In this document: one piece after another, positions 1 to 9,590 of the stretch
How the letters are laid out: every line of letters begins with the position of its first letter
Position numbering within the stretch: the stretch's first letter is position 1
Assembly: GCA_003118195.1 (NCBI GenBank)
Contig: BEXV01000902.1
Span: 133,971 to 154,883, forward strand
DNA from: Hemicentrotus pulcherrimus
Lineage: Eukaryota; Echinodermata; Echinoidea; Camarodonta; Strongylocentrotidae
Direction of reading: 5' to 3'
DNA: 20,913 nt
Made by a program: the position numbers and the translations under genes
Notes under the pieces: model-generated
What the model was told of the DNA's origin: nothing
Seen by the model: the letters and a program-made list of their open reading frames with translations, nothing else
Databases searched by the model: none

Positions 1-40
1 TCTCTCTCTCTCTCCCTTTCTCTCTCTCTCTCTCTCTCGC

Positions 41-76
<36 letters not shown>

Positions 77-188
77 CTCTCTATCTCTCCCTTTCTCTCT
101 ATTTCTCCCTTTCTCTCTATTTCTCTCTCTCTCTCTCCCTCCCTCCATGCCTCTCAATCCCTCCCTCTCAATCCCTCCCTCCCTCCCT
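1..188. repeat. (TC)n / polypyrimidine low-complexity tract
   Basis: Nearly pure TC dinucleotides from the window edge to about 90 degrade into CTCCCT and CCCTCC variants up to 188. The tract is cut by the window start, so its true length is unknown. It is pyrimidine-only on the + strand, with no coding potential. Confidence 0.95.
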
Positions 189-236
189 TGACCATCAAGT
201 TCAACCCTTCCTGCATCCCACACCAACATGCCAGGC

Positions 237-450
237 TAGATCAGCACACCCACTAATCCACTTTGATGGGGCGCTTCCTCTTTGCCTGGTGCCGCGTACC
301 TCGGCACGTTCCGCCGATTAAGGTGGTGGCCCTTGCTTTAATCGTTCGTGGCATTCCCAAATGCCGACGTAACTCGCCATTGAGTCCCTGTGCCAAGAAC
401 CTGTGAGTAATTGACGCCATGCATGGCTGCAGCAGATATAAGGACAGTTT
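237..450. other. GC-richer island of unknown function
   Basis: This segment is visibly richer in G+C and CpG than its flanks. It contains small inverted repeats: GTGCCG at about 283 pairs with CGGCAC at about 302, and GGCAT pairs with ATGCC around 350-365. No open frame crosses it with recognisable similarity, and I see no complete tRNA or snRNA. It could be a regulatory element, an old repeat or an untranslated exon; the sequence does not decide between these. Confidence 0.3.
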
Positions 451-451
451 G

Positions 452-620
452 CTGTACCCGTTTCCTTGTATTTATTTTCTGCTTTCAGTTCTTCTTCCAC
501 CAATTCTCCATCTCTTTTTTTCTTCATTACCATCTCCTGTTAATTCATTCCTTTACCTATTTTTGTGTTCATTTATTTTTCCTTATATATATATCTTTTT
601 TCCACTTTTACTTTCTGTAA
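452..620. repeat. T-rich, pyrimidine-biased stretch
   Basis: This is a run dominated by T and C on the + strand, with TTCTTC, TTTTCTTC and CTTTTTTCC patches. Frames through it encode only Phe, Leu, Ser and Tyr-rich peptides, which is what such composition gives by chance. It is treated as low-complexity intron. Confidence 0.6.
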
Positions 621-997
621 GTCAGTCACTAAACATTAATCAAAAACATGATCAAAGATTTGGAAAGACACTTTTCAGCGAGTCAAGTGATATTCGAGGA
701 AATCCAATCAGTGCAAATTATCACGACCTGCATGCAACTTGAATTCCAATAAAGCCCATTCCCTTTGAATGACACGGGACGCATCCAGATAAGCAGGTAT
801 ATCTATGAGGAGCAATTACATAATGCAGTACCATGATAGTCACGCCACTGTACTTTTCTCTACTCTCCAATGGGATATCTCGATCGCTTGTCATCACATC
901 AATTTTCGCACAAGCCGATTTGCTTTTCCTTTTCTCGCTATCAAGGAGAAATCCTGAGTGAAATGTCACTTGCAATCATTGTACTGAGTCTTGAGGT

Positions 998-1017
998 CTC
1001 CTCCTCCTCCTCCTCCT
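998..1017. repeat. (CTC)n microsatellite
   Basis: Between six and seven CTC triplets lie in otherwise unique intronic DNA. There is no coding context. Confidence 0.9.
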
Positions 1018-1639
1018 AACCATGGTCATATGATTATTTCGAAATGATATCTGAGTCTGAAATATGAAGATGATACACCATTTTAGTTATGGTATCTTTG
1101 AAGTGCTGTCTTGATGCCAGAGGCCTGTATATCTAATCTCAAACCTATGTCTGCGCAACATCCAAAGGGTATATTTAAAAAGAAGCCTTAATAGACAGGT
1201 GGCCTTTTAGTACTTGGTATAAACAGGTCTTTAATATCCAAAATACATATTTTCCTATGGAGGTAACAATGATAATTATATATAGGCCTAGAATATTTGT
1301 ATTTGTTATAATTAATTTATCAATATCAGATTTATTCAAACAGGGCTGTCTCCTCAGTTTCCCAAGTGCCTTTCAAAAAGCACTGGAAATAGTTAATATC
1401 CACTAGCTACAGGTTTATCAAATAACATTTCTTCAGCATGTTCATACACTGTAGTTATTTTTTTTAGCCATGGAAACATCTCTTATTAAAGTTTTTTTTG
1501 TAACAGTTCTTCTTCAGCTTTCCTTTGGTTGTTTGGTTTCCCGTCCCATGAATATATATTTTTCTCAAAACCAATCCAGCATATTCAAACAGAGTAAACC
1601 TTTGGTTTTACACATGTAATTGAATCAAACAAGCAATTT

Positions 1640-1990
1640 AATTTCATTTGCTCATGCTTGTTTAACTTAGCACCTTCCCAAACACCCCGCTACAAATCGT
1701 GCAGGGTAGAGCAACTCATCTTTAACTTTTGATTGTTATTTTTAGCAGCTCCTCGCCATTCAATTGCTTTTCAATTTACAATCAGAGGACAAGGCAGTTG
1801 TATCAGTGAAATAGGGAAAATGGGGCAATTTGAGTTGCAGACACGTCGTCGGACGAAATTGAATTCACGACCAATTTAGTTGCGGAGAGAGCTGATTTAG
1901 ACACATTTATGAGCCGCATAAATTGTAAAAAGTTGCTTTATCATAGTGTGTCGTGCTTCATTTTGGAGAGGAAACGTTGCTGTTAGGTGT
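1640..1990. promoter_or_regulatory. Possible intronic cis-regulatory cluster
   Basis: The segment has more CpG and more short ordered motifs than the intron around it. There is a split direct repeat, CAATTTGAGTTGCAGA at 1826-1841 and CAATTTAGTTGCGGA at 1872-1886. An inverted pair follows, ATTTATG at 1905-1911 and CATAAAT at 1917-1923, which resembles paired homeodomain-type sites. These are visible in the sequence. That they bind anything is inference only, and no promoter elements were seen. Confidence 0.2.
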
Positions 1991-4900
1991 AGTCTGACAA
2001 AAATTGCCTTGGCATAAAATTTAGCAGATATGGAGAGTATGAAGATTGATGTTCATGTTTGAAGGGAGGGTTATGTATGTTTGGTAATGTGTGAATTGTT
2101 CTACTCCCATGTTTCGGTAGAGAGTAATGACTGCCTTATATAAACTCTATATTAGATTAGCTAACCAATGTGATCATCAACTTAATCATTAATCTTTGGT
2201 ACTGTTTATCTTGTCATTAGCCTGCTCCAAGTTATAAACAAGGAGGTGTAAAAAGTACTAAAAACATACCTCTTTGTGTTTAAAGATGTAAAGTTTAGTG
2301 ATAATCAAGATTAGAATTTAAGGGTATTTTATCTTCCAATGCTTTTGTATATGGATCAAAAACATCAAGTTCATTTATCAAATATTTCATAAGACTAATA
2401 TTAAATATATCTTGCAAAGAGATAGAGTGCCATCTTTATTTACCCTAATAGGTTTCTGAATGGGTGTACTTTAGAACATGTTTTGAAAGAAACAAATTCT
2501 TAGAAATGGAACTCAAGATACTCTAGCATCGTGTATACAGGTAGACTTGCGATAAGGAAGGCATGCCATACATATCCCAACTCCAATTATACATGTATAC
2601 TCCATGTACTATCAGATTGACTGATAAACAAAGTTAAAAGAGAGGTCCACAGCATTTATTTGCCTTTGGTATAAGACCACAAGCTTAACATAGGAGATTA
2701 CAAAACTTGATTGCAGGATAAACAGTACCAGAACACACCTCAGTATGAGTAGCACTTCTTTAACCCTTTATAGAATCTTCTGCTATGGCCTTCTGTTGAT
2801 ATGTGCTGTTGGGCATATCCCTTTGCAAAACATGTTATCAACTGAGATCTACTATGATTAGTACCATATATAGTGAAAGGGGGGGGGGGTTGTTACACTT
2901 TGATCTTGCGAATATCCAAATATCTGAACTTTAAACAGGACAAAACCCAATAAACAGTCATTTGAAAAGAAGATTTTTACTAGATATTTTTTATTCAAGT
3001 CAAGGGTATTATTGTGGAGATTTATTTGTTTCACATATGTCAGGGAAATAGCAAGTCCCTGCATATGTTTGAGGATATTGTTTTTAGAGTAATGTAACAA
3101 AATGGGATGAGGAAATTGTACTCATTGTTGTGGACAAAGTTATCTAAAATTTGAGTTTATATTTTGATTTTGTTTTTCCTCATTGCATCACAATGGTAGT
3201 GGGTGTGTGTGCATATGTGTTAATACAGGGTCTATACTGTTACCTTTTTGCAAGGTGCAACTTTCCAAAAAGATAAAGAGGGTCTAGATTCCATGTTTGT
3301 AGTTCGCACATTTGTGTATAGCTCTGCATGTGTACCTCTGCACTAGAAAACTGAAAAGGTGACTTTTTACTTTTTCTGCTTGCAGACAGAAAAAATATTG
3401 GGACATTAATGTAAGCCCTCCCCCCAGCCCCCAGGTGTAAAAAAAGAAATCCTTAAGACTCAATGACAGCCAACACAGATTCATCACCTTTCAATGGTAG
3501 TTGACAAAAGACGCCGACAATGACGGAGAAGAAAAAGCATAAATGCAATTAAGCTTTAATACCTTGCTCCGACAATGAAAGTATGAAATCAAAACATGTG
3601 TTCTATTGTAAGAAGGGTGACAAATCTATGTTTACTTTGTCAGAAACCGCCAAAAAGGGAATTCTTTCCATGTTTGGATTGTGTAAAGCAATCCTCATCG
3701 GTGTTGTTGGATGTCTGCATAGAGTAATGAATATTTTTATTGGATAGGTAGGTGAATACTCAATAGGGGATAAAAGTTGAGATGAAATAAGAGAAGGTAA
3801 AAGAAGAATGGCTTGTGATAATGAGGTGGGAAGGAATTCATGTGATGTCTCCATTAATAAAGGAGTCCTTTTTATAACTTGGTTTGAAATCACAAAAGCA
3901 GTGAAAAGTGAGCTTAGATCTTTTAGACTGTCAGTGAAACATTGCCGTCTACCGCTGTAGATATAACAGCATGATATTATTCATTTATCCCTTTTTTTGT
4001 ATGAAGTGACAGCAGTAAAGGGTGGTTATTACCACTTCTTGTGAAGTACAATGCTTTACATAGAAAAAAGAAATACAGTTTGCGTGTCTAAGGAAAGACA
4101 GACAGATAGATTAACTTTTGACTCCGACAGAAAGGGGAAAAAAATTGGAGTTAATAATGCTATAAACAAAATTCTGCTCCCACTTGAATTTGACAAAGAT
4201 TTTTGAAGATTGCAAAAAGGAAAGCTCCTTCAATTTGATCTTCAAAAGTTCACTGAAGGTGAAGGAAGCTGCAGCTCTTTCAAAGCAAAGTCTTTGCGTT
4301 ATCTTCTTTTTATTGCGTCATTGATTTAAGTAAGATTTAGGATTACCTAGGGAAACCTTTTCCTGTGTGATGACGTCTGAAAACTGCTTAGCTTTATCTC
4401 AAGTCCCTATTAAGATTCCTGTTTTCTTTTCTGTTCTTTTTGGCCAACCAACCTCACCCTGCTTCCGAGGAGGCATTGGACAAGACCCTAATGTCATGCA
4501 CCAGACTTTGCCCTTCTCCCTAATAATAATGTTTGCCATGAAGTGCAAGCATGGGTGATGACGATATTACTACCTCATCATGTTTCTTTTCCATTTGAAG
4601 ATCCGAATCAAAGCAGTAGTGTTTGAGTGGCAAATGGCTAAAAGCAAATCATGGTTTAAGGATTGAAAGAGAAGATTGAGTTTTGGAAAAGGTGCACCAA
4701 AAATCATGAACTTTGTCATTCTTTACATTTCCCATGTGAAAGAATATAATAAAATCAATGTTATATGAAAATAATTTCTCATGAAACGCCCTTATATTTC
4801 GAGTAAAATTTTAAAATTAATAGTTTTAGAATTAGGACCAAATTTCATGCCTTATGCATGTGTATAGTATGATATACTGTGTGTGATTTTTCTGCAAGAT

Positions 4901-6210
4901 TGCATCAAATTGTCATCATTATACAACACAGTAAACAATTCTTTAAAGTGTATTACAAAATCAACCTTTCCCAGTAGTTTATTTCACACAGCAATAACGT
5001 GACCAGAACTCAACTTTATCTTTGAATGACTTTACAAATCAGAATGCACACACAATTATGGACGTTTGCAGAATGGATTTGACATTTCATGAAACAACAT
5101 TTGAACGGACGTGTAAATAGATTTGAAAGCAAATTATCTTTCCTGGATTTGGTGTGGCAATGTTGAATGTCAACAGACTGTGTGGGAGTTTGGGACCACT
5201 CAAAATCTTCACATGAAATTCCAATATTGATTGTAAAAACATCTTTGAGTACGTCTCTCTATTACTTGGCAATGTAATAAGCATTTGAAGATGCTTGAAT
5301 CGTTGAAGAGGTGGTAGTGAATAAAAATGAGAGAACTCTGTTTCTCTGTTTTGGGGAGAAACATTATCAAAATTCATTATTAAATTAATTCTTTCATTCT
5401 TTGTTATGATTATCTACCAGAACTCTCTGGTATTCTTCAATTCAATAGGGGAAAAAAAACAATTACCTGATTTTTAGAATTGGAAACTATTTTTTAATTT
5501 TACAAAGTGTAGGACATGGATAATGTTCTGTTTTTACGCCCAGTGATTATAATATGATTCATTAGCAAGGGAAATGATTAATGAGATCTTGACAGACAAA
5601 CACACAGGCTTTGGCACCAATTTTGTTGACTTTGTTTGACTGTGCACACTGTTTTCATTAGGTATATGGCACGCAAACGTTCAAGTGCATTTGGCATATC
5701 CTGTTACAGCGTTTGATAAATGGGATTATATCTTTGTGGTATGAACTTATGAAGGGTCTCTGGTCTTTAGTTTTCATATTTTACAATTTTACAAATGACA
5801 TTCTAGAAGCTACAAAATGAAAGTATGAAGGAAGTTTACTAAATTAGCTATGTATCATGACAGGAAATACATCTTTATTTCAATACATTATATTTCACAA
5901 ATGTGACTCAATTATGCCCCAAATATAATGATAGTAATTGAACAAAAGTAGGTGTTAGATTTCTTGTACAGCATTTTAGTTCAGACACTGTTACTATTAC
6001 CGGTAGTTATTTTGTTTTTGTAAGATTACACTAAAATGATCAAAGGTATTTTTTAGTAAAATATCTGTATTCATCAGAGATTCCAAATATTCATTTGATG
6101 TTAAAAACTGCATACATGTATATTACCATGTTTCTCTACTTTACTTGACATTTAAGGTACATTATTAATAATGATATCACAAAGGTTATTCTCCCTCGAT
6201 CTCTCCGCTT

Positions 6211-6222
6211 ATACTCGAGTAT
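6211..6222. other. Perfect 12-bp palindrome ATACTCGAGTAT
   Basis: The sequence reads identically on both strands and has CTCGAG, an E-box-type core, at its centre. It lies at the left of a CpG-bearing segment (6190-6470) that differs in composition from the surrounding AT-rich intron. Confidence 0.5.
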
Positions 6223-6354
6223 CGAAGGCATAGATAAAAGGCTAGGTTTTGTCGACCATGACTTTGTTTTGCCCTTTCTCACATGGGTAGGCAGCTGTTC
6301 ACCGTGTTATGTAGTGGAGCATGAGAGTTCAGAGAGGCCGACTTCGGACTCGCA

Positions 6355-6470
6355 ATCTGGACCGCGGAAATAACATTGCGCTCATCAATTTGGAATATAT
6401 GAACATGAACTCTTGTGGACCTCCAGAGTAACATTGCGCCCATCAGTTGGGGATACATATTCATGTACTC
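6355..6470. repeat. Two-copy tandem duplication, period 58 bp
   Basis: The block starting TAACATTGCGCTCATCA at 6371 recurs as TAACATTGCGCCCATCA at 6429, exactly 58 bases later. Similarity extends into CTGGACC / GTGGACC before it and CATGAACTC / CATGTACTC at its end. The copies differ at many scattered sites, so the duplication is old. A minus-strand frame runs through both copies, but it resembles no known protein and I do not call it a gene. Confidence 0.6.
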
Positions 6471-6494
6471 AATTAGAAGTATAAGTATTTTTAG

Positions 6495-6690
6495 AGTATG
6501 GGATGGGAATGGAGGGGGAGAGAGGGGCAGAGAAAGAATGAAAATGTTGGGGTGATACAAGATGTAGGATGATAATGTAGGATGAGAAAAAGAATATAAA
6601 TAATATATAAATACTCAGAAAGAGAAACACTGAAGGGGTAATTTGGAAAGGGCAGGAGGAGAAGAAAAAGAAAGAAAGAAAAAAAAAAGT
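6495..6690. repeat. Polypurine-rich tract
   Basis: Long stretches of G and A dominate the + strand, for example GGAGGGGGAGAGAGGGG near 6510, ending in an A/G run at 6660-6690. The reverse strand is consequently Ser/Leu/Phe-rich in every frame, and the minus-strand frames there are composition artefacts. Confidence 0.7.
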
Positions 6691-7384
6691 TAAACCCAAA
6701 TTACAATGTTAACTGAACAGAAAAACACTGCAAAGGTCATATGAAATAATGTATAAGCGCTTAAACAACAGGTTATTTTAATCGTTCAAATGTTTACTTT
6801 TAGTTCAGTTTCATTACTCATTCTTATTCTCTTAAAGAAAATGGCAAGACTCCAACATTCCTGAGATGGCCTACATAGATTCAGGGTCCCTTCTGTCAAC
6901 AATTGTTACAGTGTTAATGATGTCAACAAAGATCTAGGAGAACACAGAAGCTTTACTTTACTTTGATTGTCGTCAGTCTTGATAAACTTCCTTGGTGGAA
7001 GGAAAATATGAAGGAAGTTGTTCATTGCTCTGCTTCTAGAAACGATATTTGTTAGTCATAATTGTGTTGATCCTTTAATAGTGATGATGACAATGGAAGT
7101 TAAAGAGTGGCATCTTCCACAGAGCTGTCGAGAGATAGTCTTAGGAATATCCTTTGTGGTAGCACTTATTTTGCAGTCTATTACTCCCCGAGACGATTGC
7201 ATGTGATGCTTCATTTCATATAGACATGGATGCAATCATTCAAGTTATTTTATTTCTCAAAAGTGCACAGAATGAAAATCAATCCAATCCTTCGATATGT
7301 AAATAAAAAGTCCTATTCTGTTCAGTATCTTCAGGATTTTTAAGGTGTATTTTACTTATTCATTACTTTCTTGTGTGTGTATGT

Positions 7385-7562
7385 GTGTATTTGGGTTTTT
7401 ACAGACGTGTATCAATCAGATATGATTATTTACGTCTGGGGACCGACTTTTAACTTCACCATCCGAAAGACGTGACTCAGTTTCGAACCTGCGTCCTCGG
7501 CTGAATCAGTTTGTAACTTCCACTGTTAGCTGAATTACAGGCGCACGCCACAACGCCTAGTT
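7385..7562 (-). mobile_element. SINE-like retroelement with Pol III boxes and a 7SL/Alu-like head
   Basis: Read on the minus strand, the element begins near 7562 with GGCGTTGTGGCGTGCGCC and continues CTGTAATTCAGCTA (7527-7551 for the core). This resembles the 5' domain of 7SL RNA/Alu, including an A-box-like TGGCGTGCGCC. A B box, GGTTCGAAACT, lies at 7479-7489. Beyond it come TTTCGGATGG (7459-7468) and GTTAAAAGTCGGTCCCC, a tail style I associate with marine-invertebrate SINEs. The 3' limit is vague (7385-7430). The copy is diverged and surely inactive. The alternative is an ordinary tRNA-derived head with a chance 7SL match. SINE status is fairly likely; 7SL origin is only a hypothesis. Confidence 0.55.
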
Positions 7563-7786
7563 AACTTGATACACTCTTCTATCTTCAGGTTAATGATGAT
7601 AAAAAAAGGTGAATAATCGGAACGACATGATTTGTCATGAATTGATGTAGAATGAGTATTTGGACTTTGATGACATTCATGATGATTTTTAAAGTTAAAA
7701 TGTTAACTATTTGGTTAAATATTGATAAATGAGGACACTTGAAAAGGCAGTTATGAATTAAAAGAAGACAAAATCTTTCAGGGGAA

Positions 7787-7812
7787 GATAGATAGATAGA
7801 TAGACAGATAGG
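7787..7812. repeat. (GATA)n microsatellite
   Basis: There are about four clean GATA units, followed by GACA/GATA variants, then a purine-rich GAGACA stretch to about 7850. Confidence 0.85.
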
Positions 7813-8526
7813 GAGACACAGAAAGGGAGAGACAGACGAACAGACTCGGACACAGTGGCAACACACACATGTATACAAACAAACATACCTGACATACAGA
7901 AATAGAGTAACAACACTTTTAGGCTGAAATTTGAGAGCAAATACAGAGCGAGTAGAAGATCTCCTGAGATTCACAAGAAGGCAATAAAGAGCTGGGGAAG
8001 AAAATACCTGGAAATTGTGCTTCCTGAGAATGTGAGAAAGGCAATCACTTCTAGTTTGGACCCTGCAATTTAGAGGGAATTGGGATCCACACATGCACAC
8101 CCCAAATCCCCATAGCCAATAAAAAAAAAAACGCTCTCCTTGAAAATACGATTTGTTGAATCTACCCAAGATTTGTTGTCGTGTTCTGATCAATCAAGAG
8201 GATGCGCAGTCGCTGAAAGAACACATTTTCTGTTGAGATTCAGAAGGGTGGTTACTCAATTTGATGTCCTTCTGGCTTTCAGAGGATAAGAGAAGAAAAA
8301 TATGTGACAGACATATGAAGAAGAAAAAAAAATCAATTTCATGAACCGGTTTGCTAAGTATATTCTGCCTGCGAGAAGGCTGTATAAAGAGCTTTGTATC
8401 GTCATTGGCAGTAACACCATTCTTGCCGGCAGCCATGGAATCATATTGTCTCAGGAAAACCAGAAGGGCATTAGCTCTATGACATATGTAGGAGTTAAAA
8501 CCTTCTGGCTCTAAGTGGTTGATATA

Positions 8527-8877
8527 CACAGTCAAACCTGCTTTAGTGACCACCTGTCTACAAAGGCCACATTTGTTGTTTCCCTTGAAAATGGTTTCTC
8601 ATTGAATCATGTACTAAAGGAACCTGTCTACAAAGACCACCTGTCTACAAAGGCCACTTTTTGTGTTTCCCTTGGGTGGTTGCTATAGACAGGTTTGACT
8701 GTACATTGAAACCTGTCTATAAATACCACTCAAGGCGACAAGAAAAGTGGTCTTTATGTACAGGTTCCTTCGGTTTATATTCCAATGAGGCCCCGTTTTC
8801 AAGGGAAACAAAAAATGTGGTCTTTATAGACAGGTGGTCTTTCTATACAGGTGGTCACTAAAGCAGGTTTTACTGTG
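8527..8877. mobile_element. Fully palindromic MITE (foldback element), 351 bp, TA target site
   Basis: The left end CACAGTCAAACCTGCTTTAG is mirrored by CTAAAGCAGGTTTTACTGTG at the right end. Each end is flanked by TA (8525-8526 and 8878-8879). The inverted match continues inward, through the GTTTCCCTTGAAAA block and the AAGGAACCTGT block, to a centre near 8702. There, CTATAGACAGGTTT (8683-8696) faces AAACCTGTCTATA (8709-8721). The element thus has no unique internal region. CCTGTCTAYAAAGRCCAC sub-repeats recur four or more times in both orientations. TA duplication and CAG-type ends point to Tc1/mariner-type mobilisation, which is an inference. It has no coding capacity. Confidence 0.85.
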
Positions 8878-8879
8878 TA

Positions 8880-8883
<4 letters not shown>

Positions 8884-8931
<48 letters not shown>
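8884..8931. repeat. (TG)24 microsatellite
   Basis: This is an uninterrupted TG dinucleotide run. It starts a few bases after the right end of the palindromic MITE, whose terminal TGTGTATGTATG may have seeded it. Frames through it encode only Val-Cys or His-Thr alternations. Confidence 0.97.
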
Positions 8932-8933
<2 letters not shown>

Positions 8934-9550
8934 GGGTTTCAACCTGATTATGCACATCCAAAGTAGATGTGAAGCTGTTTTTAAAATTAAAAAAAAATTT
9001 TTTAATGCAAGGCTGTGTTTGAGTGAGAGACAAGTACTTGCTTAGATTTTCTTCAACATGGAGATTTACTGTCTTGAGGGCTCTCCTTGGTTGTTATGCT
9101 TTGCCTCTGGCAACATTTAATTGCAGAGCTGTGATGTTTGCCTCATGATTTACATGGTATTTATGGAAATCAGGACAGATCCGAGTGGAAATAGAATATT
9201 TATGAGGTTGAAACTAGAAAAAAAGAGTACTCTGGAATTAAAACACTGTAGAGGAAAATCGTGTGAAACATGAAAGCTTTCTTGTTTCTGAAGGACCTCA
9301 TACTTTGAGAGTTACAAAAAAAATGGTCCCCCCCCCCCCCTGTGCTCCACAGCTGGTAATATCGTTAGTCTTTTTTTTTTGTTTATTGCCGAGCAAGTTT
9401 ATGTTATATAATGCAAGGTTTTGAGCTACACTTATTACATGTTTCTAGAAAGGAAAATAAAACGGGTAGGTTTCTCGTAAATAAAGTTGGTAACAGATGA
9501 AGAAAAAAAAAATATCAATTTTATTGATTAGTTCTAAGTTACTTTTGATC

Positions 9551-9590
9551 ATTAACAGTTTGTTTTGTTCTCTATTTTTTGTCTTTCCAG
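9551..9590 (+). promoter_or_regulatory. 3' splice site (branch region, polypyrimidine tract, AG)
   Basis: A pyrimidine-rich run, TTTGTTTTGTTCTCTATTTTTTGTCTTTCCAG, ends in CAG at 9588-9590. A branch-point-like TTAAC lies at 9552-9556, about 35 bases upstream. The open frame continues a few codons into the intron by chance but has no ATG there. The acceptor rather than any upstream codon therefore sets the start of the coding exon. The intron is in phase 0 if this AG is used. Confidence 0.85.

Larger units (their letters stand above)
1..9590 (+). other. Intron upstream of the CAS-family terminal exon
   Basis: This 9.6-kb stretch ends at a good splice acceptor and has no reading frame with recognisable protein similarity. 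I looked for the CAS SH3 exon, for example an ALYD start and a GWW tryptophan pair, and did not find it on either strand. The preceding exon therefore probably lies outside the window. Most of the sequence is AT-rich and unremarkable: 720-1640, 2000-6180 and 8930-9550 show only short homopolymers, such as G11 at 2879-2889 and C13 at 9328-9340. The repeats that stand out are listed separately. It is an inference that the whole stretch is one intron; a short unrecognised exon could be hidden in it. Confidence 0.6.

Noticed and set aside
411..742. Two + strand frames rich in Phe, Leu and Ser
   Set aside because: They lie in a T/C-rich stretch with no similarity, no splice context and poor composition.
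6279..6560. 93-codon minus-strand frame across the 58-bp duplication
   Set aside because: The duplicated peptide blocks are not alike enough to suggest selection on protein, and the frame resembles nothing known.
7018..7206. 62-codon + strand frame with a hydrophobic C-terminal half
   Set aside because: It has no similarity, no splice or promoter context, and a length within chance for this composition.
7585..8193. 202-codon minus-strand frame
   Set aside because: It runs through GATA and GAGACA repeats and A-rich DNA. The peptide is Cys/Leu/Ser-rich with no recognisable domain.
8824..9045. His-Thr and Val-Cys repeat frames
   Set aside because: They are translation of the (TG)24 microsatellite only.
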